This document shows, in pieces, positions 34,256 through 45,009 of a stretch of DNA of 64,000 nucleotides. Every line of letters begins with the position of its first letter. Positions within the stretch are counted from its first letter, which is position 1. This DNA is from DASYAE01 sp036501535. Lineage in GTDB: Bacteria > Actinomycetota > Actinomycetes > Streptomycetales > Catenulisporaceae. The stretch spans positions 7,352 through 71,351 of the forward strand of contig DASYAE010000205.1 in assembly GCA_036501535.1 (NCBI GenBank). The letters run 5' to 3'. The position numbers were made by a program, and so were the translations under genes. Under the pieces are notes generated by a model, which worked only from the letters and a program-made list of their open reading frames with translations, had not been told where the DNA came from and ran no database searches.

Positions 34256-35242
34256 TCACGGACAGCGCACCACCTGTCCCGCATACGACAGGTTGCCCCC
34301 GAAGCCGAACAGCAGCACCGGCGCGCCGGAGGGGATCTCGCCGCGCTGCACCATCTTCGAGAACGCCAGCGGGATGCTCGCGGCCGAGGTGTTTCCCGAC
34401 TCCACGATGTCCTTGGCCACCACCGCGTTGACCGCGCCGAGCGAGCGGGCCAGCGGCTCGATGATGCGCAGGTTCGCCTGGTGGAAGATCACTGCGGCCA
34501 GCTCCTCCGGCCGCACGCCGCCGCGCTCGCAGACCCGCCGGGTGATCTCCGGCAGCTTGGTGGTGGCCCAGCGGTAGACGCTCTGCCCCTCCTGCGCGAA
34601 CGCGCCCAACGGTCGGTTCGCAGTGGGCTCGATGCGCACCGCGTTCGACATGGACGGCACCGATCCCCAGAGCACCGGCCCGATCCCGGCGTCCGCGCCC
34701 CGGCTCGGTGTGACCACGGCCGCGCCCGCGCCGTCCGCGGTCAGCACGCAGGTCGAGCGGTCCGACCAGTCGGTGAACTCGGTCAGCTTCTCCGCCCCGA
34801 TCACCAGTGCGTTGCGGGCGGATCCGGCCCGGATGGTGTGGTCGGCGACCGCGAGCGCGTGGCTGAACCCGGCGCAGGCGACGTTCAGGTCCAGCAGGGC
34901 CGGGCCGTCCGAGCCGGCCGGCCCCTCCAGGCCGAGCTTCGCCGCGACCCGGGCCGACATGTTCGGCGAGCGGCTGACCGCGGTGCAGGTCGCCAGCACG
35001 ATCAGGTCGATCTCGGCCGGGTCGAGACCGCTGTTCGCCAGCGCGTTGCGCGCGGCCTCCACGGCCATCGAGTCGACCGTCTCGTCCGGCCCGGCGAACC
35101 GCCGCTCCTCGATCCCGACCCGGCTGCGGATCCACGCGTCGCTGGTGTCGACGATCTCCTCGAGGTCCTTGTTGGTCACCACGCGCTCGGGCTGGTAGTG
35201 GCCGAGGGCGACGATCGAGGTTCCGGGGGCGGTGTCGGACAT
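34256..35242 (-). CDS. 3-oxoacyl-ACP synthase III (FabH-like)
   Basis: The 328-residue protein has the full KAS III triad: Cys in LDLNVACAGFSHAL, His in VIFHQANLRII and Asn in VESGNTSAASIP. Other features are GHYQPERVVTNKDLEEIVDT and GFGGNLSYAGQ at the C-terminus. It would catalyse the first condensation of fatty acid or polyketide chains. It is not next to other fab genes (fabG/fabI are at 53-55 kb), so a specialised starter role is possible. The ATG is at 35240-35242. It is convergent with the PPOX gene. Confidence 0.9.
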   Translation of the reverse strand: MSDTAPGTSIVALGHYQPERVVTNKDLEEIVDTSDAWIRSRVGIEERRFAGPDETVDSMAVEAARNALANSGLDPAEIDLIVLATCTAVSRSPNMSARVAAKLGLEGPAGSDGPALLDLNVACAGFSHALAVADHTIRAGSARNALVIGAEKLTEFTDWSDRSTCVLTADGAGAAVVTPSRGADAGIGPVLWGSVPSMSNAVRIEPTANRPLGAFAQEGQSVYRWATTKLPEITRRVCERGGVRPEELAAVIFHQANLRIIEPLARSLGAVNAVVAKDIVESGNTSAASIPLAFSKMVQRGEIPSGAPVLLFGFGGNLSYAGQVVRCP

Positions 35243-35639
35243 GCGGGCGGCTCCAGTCGTGCCGGGGCGGAGGGCTCTCGGTTTTCTCGCCTCCGCCGAA
35301 TTCTGCCCGCGCCCGGACCCCTGCCGCAGCCGGTCCCGGCGCCAAGATCGCGGCCCGGTTCTTGTCGCCGGGCCACTTTCCGGCTCACGCGCAAGCCGCG
35401 GCGGGATACCGCCCTGATCGTCTGGTTTCTGTGGTATGACAACGTTGTCAGAGGCATCCTGGTGTGCCGTGCCCCCGGAACGACGGTCGAAAAATCGTGA
35501 TGAAGAACGGACCCGCAGGCGGCGGCCGTGCCCGCGCCCGCCAAGGCGCCGAGCCCCGCCGCCGGCGGCTCGCGCCGCGGCGCGCATCCCGCGTCCGCTT
35601 ACCGCTCGCAGCTCCACCGCCTCCCGACGGGAGCCCCCG
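35243..35639. other. Divergent intergenic region carrying a LacI-type operator
   Basis: No gene is supported in these 397 bp. The perfect palindrome at 35437-35450 is listed separately. The flanking segment 35400-35460 is AT-richer and probably contains promoters for the LacI gene or a common regulatory site for both directions. Confidence 0.55.
35437..35450. promoter_or_regulatory. Perfect 14-bp LacI-family operator
   Basis: TGACAACGTTGTCA is a perfect palindrome with a central CG, the classical layout for LacI/GalR-family binding. It is 190 bp upstream of the LacI-type gene and 195 bp upstream of the divergent FabH-like gene. Autoregulation is the simplest reading, and the GH15 gene downstream may be a target elsewhere. 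Binding is inferred from the form of the site and its context. Confidence 0.7.
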
Positions 35640-36644
35640 ATGACGTCCGAGCCAGGCCAGGGCCGGCCGACGCTGCGCCAGGTCGCCGAGCTGTCCGGGG
35701 TCAGCCTGAAGACCGCCTCGCGCGTGTTCAGCGGCGGCCAGTACGTCGCCGCCGACACCGCCGCGCGCGTCCTGTCCGCGGCCGAGCGGCTGGGCTTCCG
35801 GCCCAACGCGATCGCCCGCGAGCTGCGCGCCGGCGCCCGGTCCTCGCTGGTCGGCCTGATCATCGGCGACCTGGCGAACCCGTTCTACTCGCGCATCGCC
35901 CGCGGCGCCGAACGCCGCCTGCGCGCCGCGGGCCTGCGCCTGATCAGCGCCAGCACCGACGAGGACCCGGCCCTGGAACAAGCCCTGGTCTCCGACATGC
36001 TCGAACGCCGCGTCAGCGCCCTGCTGATCGTGACCTGCGACACCGACCACGGCTACCTCGAGGCCGAGCGCGAGATGGGCACGCCGCTGGCCTTCCTGGA
36101 CCGCGGTCCGCAGGACATCGACGCGGACACAGTCGTCCTGGACAACCACGGCGGCGTGACCGACGCGGTGAGACACCTGATCGGGCACGGACACCGCCGG
36201 ATCGGCCTGGTCGGCGACCTGAGCCGGCTGCCGACGCACCGCGAGCGGGTCGCCGCCTTCGAAGAGGCGGTCACCGAGGCAGGTATCGCCGACTGGCGCG
36301 CATACGTGCGCGACGGCTCGCACGAGGCCGAAAGCGCTCAGGACGCAGTACGCGACCTGCTCTCCCTCCCGCAGCCACCCACCGCCCTGCTGACCACCAA
36401 CAACCGCATCACCATCGGCGCACTGCGCGAGCTGCGCGGCCACACCACCCCGCCCGCCCTCGTGGGCTTCGACGACTTCGACCTGGCCGACCTGCTCGGC
36501 GTCACCGTCATCGCGCACGACCCCGAGCGGATGGGCGAACTCGGCGCCGACCTGGTACTCGGCCGCCTCAACGGCCAACGCGGCCCCGCCCGCAGAGTCC
36601 TCATACCCACCCACCTCCTACCCCGCGGCTCCGGCGAGCGCTAG
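35640..36644 (+). CDS. LacI-family transcriptional regulator
   Basis: The 334-residue protein begins with a LacI HTH and hinge: PTLRQVAELSGVSLKTASRV, then RLGFRPNAIARELR. The periplasmic-binding-like sensor domain follows with GLIIGDLANPFYSRIARG and ALVGFDDFDLADLLGVTVIA. It would be released by a sugar ligand. ATG 35640 has GGGAG upstream; an earlier in-frame start is not supported. It is convergent with the GH15 gene with 11 bp between their stops, suggesting a linked carbohydrate function. Confidence 0.92.
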   Translation: MTSEPGQGRPTLRQVAELSGVSLKTASRVFSGGQYVAADTAARVLSAAERLGFRPNAIARELRAGARSSLVGLIIGDLANPFYSRIARGAERRLRAAGLRLISASTDEDPALEQALVSDMLERRVSALLIVTCDTDHGYLEAEREMGTPLAFLDRGPQDIDADTVVLDNHGGVTDAVRHLIGHGHRRIGLVGDLSRLPTHRERVAAFEEAVTEAGIADWRAYVRDGSHEAESAQDAVRDLLSLPQPPTALLTTNNRITIGALRELRGHTTPPALVGFDDFDLADLLGVTVIAHDPERMGELGADLVLGRLNGQRGPARRVLIPTHLLPRGSGER

Positions 36645-36655
36645 CTATCAACCCC

Positions 36656-38551
36656 CTACCAAGCTCTCCCATGCGGCCGCGCATTTCGCTGCCCATTGCG
36701 AGCGATCTCCCCGCCGAGCGTCGTGGCCGCGAATATCAAGGCCAAATGGGTGAACGCCTGCGGGAAGTTCCCCAGCTGCTCCCCGGTCGGCCCAATCTCC
36801 TCGCCGAACAGCCCGACGTGGTTCGCATACGTCAGCATCTTGTCGAACGCGTAACGCGCCTTGTCCAACTGCCCCGCACGGGCCAATGCATCGACATACA
36901 GGAAACTACACAGATTGAACGTACCTTCATTCCCCCGCAGCCCGTCCGGTGCCGCGGACGGGTCGTACCGGTGCACCAACGAGTCAGTCACCAACTCCTG
37001 CTCGATCGCGTCGAGCGTCGACAACCACGCCGGATCCCTCGGCGAGACGAAGCCGACTATCGGCATCATCAGCAAAGACGCGTCCAGCACCTCGCTGTCG
37101 TAGTGCTGCACGAACGCCTCGCGCCGCTTCGACCAGCCGCGCTCCATCACCTGCGCCAGGATCGCGTCCCGCGCCCCGGTCCACCCCTGCAGATCGGCCG
37201 GCCGCGCATACTCGTGCGCCAGCCGCACCCCCCGGTCCAGCGCCACCCAGCACATCAGCCGGCTGAACGTGAAGTCCTGCCGGCCGCCCCGGGTCTCCCA
37301 TATTCCCTCGTCCGGCCGATCCCAGCTCCGCGCCAGCCAGTCCATCAGCTGCGCAATGGTCTGCCACCCCTGGTACCCGGACACATCAGCGATCTCACTC
37401 GACTGGCTCAACGCCCAGATCGCCTCGCCGTAAATGTCCAGTTGCAGCTGGCCGGCCGCCGCATTCCCGATCCGCACCGGCCCGGATTTCTCGTACCCCT
37501 CCAGATGAGGCAGGTTCTGCTCGATCAGCTGCGGATCCCCGTCCACCCGGTACATGATCTGCAACGGCTCATCCATGTCCACAGCCCCGCTGTGGTACGC
37601 CTTGGTCTGCTCCAGCCGGTCCGAAAGCCACCGCCGGAACGCGTCCGCCTCCTCGACGAACCCGAGCTCGGACATGGCTCTCGCCGTCAGCGCGCCGTCC
37701 CGCACCCACGTGTACCGGTAGTCCCAGTTCCGCTCGCCCCCGATCTGCTCCGGCAACCCGAACGTGGCCGACGCGATCGGCGCCCCCGTAGGCGCGTACG
37801 TAAGCATCTTCAACGTGATCGCCGACCGGTTCACCATCGACAGCCAGCGCCCGTTGAAGCTCGACCCGTGCAGCCACCCGTGCCAGAAATCCGTGGCCTT
37901 TTCGATCTCCCGCTGCAGGTCGTCCGTCATCGGCCGCGGCGCGCTGATCCCCGGCCCCTGTCCCGTGGTCACCACCAGCGCCGCGACCTCGCCGGCCTGC
38001 AGCACCACCTCGCCGACCGCGTCCTCGCCGTCCCGCTCGAACGGAAACGTCGTCTGCAAAAGTAAACTCAGATCCGGACTGCGGAACACAGCCGACTGCG
38101 GATCCTGCACATACATCCGGTGCTTGGCCCGCCCGTAGTCGAACCGTGGCCGGCACTCCAGGGTGAACTTCATGCACCCCCGCACCACCCGCAGCACCCG
38201 CACGATCCGATGCCGATCCGTCGCATGCTGCGGCCGGTCGATCGGCATGAAATCGACGACCTCGCCCACCCCGTCCGCCGACAGGAACCGAGTAGTCAAA
38301 ATCCCCGTATCCGGCAGATACAACTGCCGAGCCCTCGTCCTTCTCGCCGCATCCCCCGGCCCCGACCCCGCCCCCTCCGCGGACAGCCGCAAATACCCCC
38401 CACGCTCATGATCGAGCAACGCCGCAAAAACCGACGGCGAGTCGAACCGCGGCGCACAGAAAAAGTTGAGCACCCCCTCCGCGGACACCAGCGCACAAGT
38501 CTGCAGATCACCGATCATCCCGTGCTCGGCAATCGGAGGATAACGCCGCAT
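36656..38551 (-). CDS. Glycoside hydrolase family 15 (glucoamylase/trehalase-like)
   Basis: The 631-residue protein begins IAEHGMIGDLQTCALVSAEG and continues FFCAPRFDSPSVFAALLDHE. It contains WDYRYTWVRDGALTARAM in the (alpha/alpha)6 barrel and GNEGTFNLCSFLYVDAL near the C-terminus, the pattern of GH15 glucan hydrolases with the acid/base Glu. It lacks a signal peptide, so it is intracellular and may act on glycogen, maltodextrin or trehalose. The start is ATG 38549-38551. It is convergent with a LacI regulator. Whether trehalase or glucodextranase cannot be determined. Confidence 0.9.
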   Translation of the reverse strand: MRRYPPIAEHGMIGDLQTCALVSAEGVLNFFCAPRFDSPSVFAALLDHERGGYLRLSAEGAGSGPGDAARRTRARQLYLPDTGILTTRFLSADGVGEVVDFMPIDRPQHATDRHRIVRVLRVVRGCMKFTLECRPRFDYGRAKHRMYVQDPQSAVFRSPDLSLLLQTTFPFERDGEDAVGEVVLQAGEVAALVVTTGQGPGISAPRPMTDDLQREIEKATDFWHGWLHGSSFNGRWLSMVNRSAITLKMLTYAPTGAPIASATFGLPEQIGGERNWDYRYTWVRDGALTARAMSELGFVEEADAFRRWLSDRLEQTKAYHSGAVDMDEPLQIMYRVDGDPQLIEQNLPHLEGYEKSGPVRIGNAAAGQLQLDIYGEAIWALSQSSEIADVSGYQGWQTIAQLMDWLARSWDRPDEGIWETRGGRQDFTFSRLMCWVALDRGVRLAHEYARPADLQGWTGARDAILAQVMERGWSKRREAFVQHYDSEVLDASLLMMPIVGFVSPRDPAWLSTLDAIEQELVTDSLVHRYDPSAAPDGLRGNEGTFNLCSFLYVDALARAGQLDKARYAFDKMLTYANHVGLFGEEIGPTGEQLGNFPQAFTHLALIFAATTLGGEIARNGQRNARPHGRAW

Positions 38552-38984
38552 CTGCCATCACCCCTCTCCCTATCCACACCCCGGCCCACCCTACGCCCCA
38601 CCACCACAGCTGATCATCCGTCACTCCCACAAACCCCCACCGGCCAGCGCAATCCCCCCACGCTGGGACCGCCGCCGGGGGGTCCAGGGGGGCGAAGCCC
38701 CCTTGGCGTGGGGGTCGAAGGGGGCCGGGCCCCCTTCAGCAAACGCCGACTCCGCGCCTTGCGCGGAGCGAGCGCCAGCGAGCGGAGCGCAAGCCGCGGA
38801 AAAGGAAGAGGGCGGCCTCACGCCACGGGGGGAGCGCGAGGCCGCCAGGACGCGGATGATCAGTCCACGTCGGGAGGTTCAGACCCACCACGGGGGGAGC
38901 GGGCCTGCCTCAATGTTGAAAATTCTAGCGTCCTTCGGCTGAGAAGGGAAGCCGGGCCCGGAGAATCGCCGCCCGCTCCGGCGA
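38552..38984. other. Intergenic region dense in GC-rich hairpins
   Basis: The 433 bp between the GH15 start and the HAD stop carry no supported gene. The outer part, 38552-38640, is AT-richer, with CCACCACAG and short direct repeats, and should hold the GH15 promoter. The centre, 38684-38846, is a cluster of inverted repeats described separately. Confidence 0.6.
38684..38846. repeat. Cluster of four strong inverted repeats
   Basis: Four hairpins are visible: CCAGGGGGGC/GCCCCCTTGG (38684-38706, one G-T pair); GAAGGGGGCC/GGCCCCCTTC (38717-38737, perfect); CTCCGCG/CGCGGAG (38750-38768); and GGCGGCCTC/GAGGCCGCC (38811-38819 and 38838-38846). The first unit, a GGGTCCAGGGGGGCGAAGCC-like block, resembles intergenic repeats commonly seen in streptomycete genomes. 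They lie downstream of the HAD gene and upstream of GH15, so transcription termination or an mRNA-end role is possible. Confidence 0.75.
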
Positions 38985-39716
38985 TCATGCTCCGAGCAGG
39001 GACAACACGGCGCGCAGTCCGCGCTCGCCGGTCCGCGGCTCGGCGGGCAGCAGCAGGGTGCGAAGACCGCAGGCGGTGGCGCCGCCGTCGCGCACGGGGT
39101 TGTCTCCGACCATGAGGGTGCGGCGTGGGTCGGCGCCGAGTTCCGCGCAGGTCTTGAGGAACATCCGCGGGTCGGGCTTCTCGTAGCCGAGCTGGTACGA
39201 GAGCGCGTAGGCCTGGACCGTGTCGGCCGCGCCGATCGCCTCGAGGTCGCGGCGCACGTCCCAGACGATGTCGCTGACGATGCCCACCGGCACGCCGCGC
39301 GCCGCCAGTTCCCGCAGCACCGGCGCGGTGTCCTCGTAGGCGAACCAGGACGCGCGGTCCACGATCGCGTCGTACACCAGGTCGAAGATGTCGGCGAGCT
39401 GCGGCACCTCGGCGAACCATATCCGCGAGGCCTCCCGGTGCAGGGCCAGTGAGGTGTCCCGGCCAGCCTGGGCCGCGCGCACGTGCGGCAGCTGCGCGGC
39501 GGTCTGCACGGCCCGGGCCACCGCGGGCGTGTCGAGCCCGGCCGGGTCGCGTCCGGCCGCCTGCCAGACCCGCTGCAGGAAGACGTCCAGCGGCACCATC
39601 CGGAACAGGGTGTTGGCGTAGTCGAACAGGACCGCCTCGACCGGTGGCGCCGCGCCCTCCAGGTCGTGATCGGCGACCTCGGAGGCGGTGGGGAGGCTGT
39701 AGAGATGCGTGTACAT
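38985..39716 (-). CDS. HAD-superfamily hydrolase
   Basis: The 243-residue protein is a HAD phosphatase with motif I VLFDYANTLF (the nucleophile Asp is near residue 32), a helical cap, the motif II region VGIVSDIVWD and motif III/IV in EKPDPRMF and MVGDNPVRDGGA. It would dephosphorylate a small phosphorylated metabolite. The motif I sequence DYANT rather than DLDGT marks a divergent subfamily of unknown substrate. The start is ATG 39714-39716. It is divergent from the rhomboid-like gene. Confidence 0.87.
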   Translation of the reverse strand: MYTHLYSLPTASEVADHDLEGAAPPVEAVLFDYANTLFRMVPLDVFLQRVWQAAGRDPAGLDTPAVARAVQTAAQLPHVRAAQAGRDTSLALHREASRIWFAEVPQLADIFDLVYDAIVDRASWFAYEDTAPVLRELAARGVPVGIVSDIVWDVRRDLEAIGAADTVQAYALSYQLGYEKPDPRMFLKTCAELGADPRRTLMVGDNPVRDGGATACGLRTLLLPAEPRTGERGLRAVLSLLGA

Positions 39717-39848
39717 GCCTCGCAGTCTGCCTCACACCGCTCGCCCCACCAGACACACGATCGGCGCCTGCTTGACCTCGGGCCGGCGACGGCATAGGGC
39801 TTGAGACCGGACAAGTCGGACAGGCTCATCGGGACGCCGACGGACCGC

Positions 39849-40610
39849 ATGGCGTTCGCACGACGACTGACGGAGGACCAGGTGACGGGGTACCAGGACC
39901 GCGTGCCCCAAGACCGTGTGCCTCAGGACCGAACGCCGCGCCGCCGCGTGCCTGTCGCGGCCCGGACCGTCGTGCACTACCTGCGCCGCTCGCCGGGCAC
40001 CTTCGCCTGGCTGGCGATCCTGCTGGTCACCACGGTGATCATGCGCCAGCTCTCGCCGAGGACGCAGCAGCGGGTGATCGAGTGGCACTCGACGAACGTG
40101 CACCAGCTCAGCCGCGACCCGGTGCGCGTTCTGATCTCCAGCGCGCTCTGGCTCGACGGCGGGCACTGGTGGCCCTACCTCATCCTCTACGGCTTGTTCC
40201 ACGCCCCGGCCGAGCGCTGGCTCGGTTCGCTGCGCTGGCTGGCGGTCATCGTGGTCGCGCACGTCGGCGCGACCTACATCAGCGAGGGGATCGTCGCCTA
40301 TCGCATCGACCACGGCTTGGCGCCGCCCTCCGAGCGATTCGTCGACGACATCGGGGTCAGCTATGCGCTCGCCGGTGTCCAGGGCGTGCTCTCATACCTG
40401 ATCGCCCCTCCGTGGCGTTACGCATACGTGGTCGGCTTAGCCGGGTTCTACCTGCTCGACCTGGCCCAACACCCGGACTTCACCGCCGTCGGCCACATAA
40501 GCGCCGTGCTGCTCGGCCTGGTCTGCTACCCGCTCACGGTCGGCCGCGCGGGTGAATGGGATCCGATGGTCACGGCGCGGTGGGCGTGGTCGCTGCTGCG
40601 TCGGGGCTGA
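39849..40610 (+). CDS. Rhomboid-like integral membrane protein
   Basis: The 253-residue protein has about six hydrophobic segments. Rhomboid-like features are a Ser in the GVSYALAGVQG segment and a His in VGHISAVLLGL near the C-terminus. The serine motif deviates from the canonical GxSG, so proteolysis is uncertain. The cytosolic N-terminus holds an imperfect duplication around DRVPQDRVPQDR. I used ATG 39849; a TTG at 39801 is also in frame. Its last 41 bp overlap the 3' end of the convergent MFS gene. Confidence 0.75.
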   Translation: MAFARRLTEDQVTGYQDRVPQDRVPQDRTPRRRVPVAARTVVHYLRRSPGTFAWLAILLVTTVIMRQLSPRTQQRVIEWHSTNVHQLSRDPVRVLISSALWLDGGHWWPYLILYGLFHAPAERWLGSLRWLAVIVVAHVGATYISEGIVAYRIDHGLAPPSERFVDDIGVSYALAGVQGVLSYLIAPPWRYAYVVGLAGFYLLDLAQHPDFTAVGHISAVLLGLVCYPLTVGRAGEWDPMVTARWAWSLLRRG

Positions 40611-41868
40611 CCGCGCCGTCGGCCGGCGCCGAGGCGGCGGAGGTGGAGACGGGGGTGGGGGCCGGGGCAGCAGCGGCGAAGTGCTCGGCCGTGCGGTACT
40701 CGCCGAAACCGAAGGCCAGCGCCGCGATCGCAGCCACCGAGACCAGCGGCACCGCGATCGCCGCGCGCTCCGGCACGCCCGCGCCGAACAGCCCGGTCAC
40801 CAGCGAGGAGCCGAACAGGAAGCCGACGTAGTTGAAGATGTTCAGCCGGGCCACCGCCACGCCGCTCTCGGCCGGGTCGAGCCGACCGGCTGCGGCGAAA
40901 CTCAGCGGCGCCATGACCGCGACGCCCAGCCCCACCACGCCGAAGCCGGCCAGCGCGAGGATCGGATCGGGCGCGGCGATCGCGATCGCGAAGCCGAGCG
41001 CGGCCACCACCGCGCCGGCCCGGCCCACCGGCACGCCGCCGAACCGCTCGGTCAGCCGGTCGCCGACGAAGCGCACCGCCATGAACGGCACCGCGTAGGC
41101 GAAGTAGACGATCGTGTATTCCCAGCTGTGCCCGTGCAGGTCCTGCTTGATGTAGAGGCCCCCGGCGCTGGAGACGGTCGAGTCGGCGAAGTACGCCAGC
41201 GCGAGCGCCACGCAGATCGCGATCATCGGTCGCCACGCGATGGCCGGCGGCCTGCCGGTGACCGGGTCCCGGGCCACCGTCTCGTCCATGACCCCGGCCA
41301 GCAGCCGCGGACCCACCGCGATCAGGCCCGGCGCGATGACTACCGTCGCGGCGACGTAGAACACGACGAGCGATAGGTGCACGTCGATGGCTATCGTCGC
41401 GCAGGCAGATCCGAGCGCCGCACCGGCCGCCCACACGCCGTAGCAGGACTGGATGATCGAGCGGCCGTACCGCTTCTGCAGCGCGACCGCCTGCATGTTG
41501 GTGGTCGCGTCCACCGCGCCGATCGCCCCGCCGATCAGCATCGCGAACGGCAGCGCGGGGCCGACCGCGTGCATCGCGCCGATGCCGATCAGAGCGCCGA
41601 GCACCACCAGCTGGGACACCCGCAGCACGATGCGGGAGCCGAACCGCCCGGTCAGCACCCCGGCCAGCACCGAGCCGACCGCCGCCACGATCAGCGCGCC
41701 GGCCATGATCAGCGAGATCCCCGTGTCGCCGATGTGCAGCCGGGTCTCCAGCGTCGGGATCTCGCTGGTCAGCGCGATCAGCGAGAAGCCCTGCGCGCCG
41801 AACGCCGCGTACAGCGCGCCGCGCGCCCTCCTGAGCGCTGCGTCCGGCCGCGCCGAGCCTGCCTCCAT
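40570..41868 (-). CDS. MFS transporter
   Basis: The 432-residue protein has around 12 transmembrane segments. The N-terminal half contains GALYAAFGAQGFSLIAL and LTGRFGSRIVLRVSQ, a major facilitator signature; the centre has the cytosolic loop ARDPVTGRPPAIAWRP. A Pro/Ala-rich tail ends it. ATG 41868 was preferred to GTG 41877 because AGGAG lies too close to the latter. It may export sugars or drugs; no substrate is implied. It is divergent from the proline dehydrogenase gene and overlaps the rhomboid-like gene at the 3' ends. Confidence 0.87.
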   Translation of the reverse strand: MEAGSARPDAALRRARGALYAAFGAQGFSLIALTSEIPTLETRLHIGDTGISLIMAGALIVAAVGSVLAGVLTGRFGSRIVLRVSQLVVLGALIGIGAMHAVGPALPFAMLIGGAIGAVDATTNMQAVALQKRYGRSIIQSCYGVWAAGAALGSACATIAIDVHLSLVVFYVAATVVIAPGLIAVGPRLLAGVMDETVARDPVTGRPPAIAWRPMIAICVALALAYFADSTVSSAGGLYIKQDLHGHSWEYTIVYFAYAVPFMAVRFVGDRLTERFGGVPVGRAGAVVAALGFAIAIAAPDPILALAGFGVVGLGVAVMAPLSFAAAGRLDPAESGVAVARLNIFNYVGFLFGSSLVTGLFGAGVPERAAIAVPLVSVAAIAALAFGFGEYRTAEHFAAAAPAPTPVSTSAASAPADGAVSPDAAATTPTAP

Positions 41869-42303
41869 GCCGCCCACGCGCTCCTGCTTTCTCTTCCCTG
41901 CGCTGTTTCTTCGCTTCGGCCGCGTCCGGGCAGCGTAGGCACAGCCCCGCGGGTGTGGGAAGTCCTGAGCACGAAACCGTTACTGGCGGGTAGGGACGAT
42001 TGCCGGACCGGGGCCCGTCCCCGAACCCTCGGCCCGGTCGGCGGCGATGGTCCGGTTCTCCCGCGAGGTGAGGATGATCGTGCCGGGCGTAACCCGATTC
42101 GAGGTCGCCACGCACAAGTATGCAGGGGCGTGACACCTCTGAAGAGTGGGTTCAGCCTGCCAAGAAGCGGGTGAAAATAGGGGCATGCTGTCACCCGGAC
42201 TCCGGTCGTCGCGGCGGGTGGAGGGCGTACCGTTGGGCAGTGATCCAATCATCACACCAATCGGGGCCGCGCCCGCCTGCCCATGTCTCGTCGGGAGTAC
42301 TAC
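41869..42303. other. Divergent intergenic region between MFS and proline dehydrogenase
   Basis: No gene is supported in these 435 bp. GTGACA (42130-42135) and TGTCAC (42189-42194) form a distant inverted pair around TAGGGG (42178-42183), which may be a -10-like element. The promoter of the proline catabolic genes is probably here; I see no clear -35. Confidence 0.45.
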
Positions 42304-43281
42304 GTGCCGCTGCTCTCCACTGCGCTGCTGAAGACCTCGCGCAGCCCGCGGATTCGCAGGATGGTCATCGGGTTCCCGGTCACCCGGCGGGTGGTCGACC
42401 GGTTCGTCGCCGGCGAGGGGGTCGACGACGCGGTCCGGGCCGTGCGCGCACTGCATGAGCAGGGCCTGTATGTGACGCTGGATCACCTCGGCGAGGACAC
42501 GCAGGACGCCGCCCAGGCCGCGGCGAACCGGGACATCTACGTCAAGGTGCTCGGCGTGCTCGCGCACGAGGGGCTTGCCGACGCCGCCGAGGTCTCGCTC
42601 AAACTCTCCGCGCTGGGCCAGGCTCTGCACGGACCTGACGCCGGCTCAGACGACGGACGGAGCGCGGACGGCCTTGACGCGGGGGAGCGGATCGCGCTGG
42701 AGAACGCCCGCGCGGTGTGCGAGGCGGCGCAGGAGGCCAGCACTACGGTGACCCTCGACATGGAGGACCACACCACGGTCGACTCCACCCTGCGCGTGCT
42801 GCGCGAGTTGCGGCGCGACTTCCCCTGGGTCGGCGCGGTGCTCCAGTCGATGCTGCTGCGCACCGAGCAGGACTGCCGCGATCTGGCGCAGCCGGGCTCT
42901 CGGGTCCGCCTGGTCAAGGGCGCCTACGCCGAGCCCGCCTCGGTCGCGCACACCGCGAAGGCCGACGTCGACGCAGCGTACGAGCGCTGCCTCACGATCC
43001 TCATGAGCGGTGGCGCGTACACGATGGTCGGCAGCCACGATCCGGCGATGATCGCCGCCGCCTCGCGCTCGGCCAAGGCGGCCGACCGGCAGTCGGACGA
43101 ATATGAGTACCAGATGCTCTACGGCGTCCGGAGCACCATGCAGCGCGACATCGCCTCGGCGGCCTACCGGATGCGGGTTTACGTGCCATTTGGTACGGAT
43201 TGGTATGGCTACTTCATGCGTCGGCTGGCCGAACGGCCAGCCAACGTCGCGTTCTTCCTGCGCGCCCTCGTCGGACGGTGA
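42304..43281 (+). CDS. Proline dehydrogenase
   Basis: The 325-residue FAD enzyme oxidises proline to pyrroline-5-carboxylate at the membrane. It shows the beta/alpha-barrel signature VTLDHLGEDTQD, VTLDMEDHTTVDST, RVRLVKGAYAEPASVA and the C-terminal RMRVYVPFGTDWYGYFMRRL. I prefer GTG 42304 as start because GGGAG lies 6 bp before it; ATG 42283 is 7 codons upstream and also possible. It is 55 bp ahead of the P5C dehydrogenase gene, so the two form a monofunctional proline-to-glutamate pathway instead of a fused PutA. Confidence 0.92.
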   Translation: MPLLSTALLKTSRSPRIRRMVIGFPVTRRVVDRFVAGEGVDDAVRAVRALHEQGLYVTLDHLGEDTQDAAQAAANRDIYVKVLGVLAHEGLADAAEVSLKLSALGQALHGPDAGSDDGRSADGLDAGERIALENARAVCEAAQEASTTVTLDMEDHTTVDSTLRVLRELRRDFPWVGAVLQSMLLRTEQDCRDLAQPGSRVRLVKGAYAEPASVAHTAKADVDAAYERCLTILMSGGAYTMVGSHDPAMIAAASRSAKAADRQSDEYEYQMLYGVRSTMQRDIASAAYRMRVYVPFGTDWYGYFMRRLAERPANVAFFLRALVGR

Positions 43282-43336
43282 CGGCGGCCGCGCTTCGGCC
43301 ACGAGCCGAGATCCGACTGTGGGAGAGGACAGATAA

Positions 43337-44962
<1,626 letters not shown>

Positions 44963-45009
44963 GCCCGCGTCCCAAAGCACTGCAGAGGACACAAACTCAG
45001 GACACAAAA

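Noticed and set aside
38811..38846. Insertion sequence end in the hairpin region
   Set aside because: No transposase frame, no target duplication and no paired terminal repeats around a coding unit were seen.
39801..39848. TTG start for the rhomboid-like protein
   Set aside because: ATG 39849 is available, the extra 16 residues add no conserved feature, and no ribosome-binding site supports TTG.
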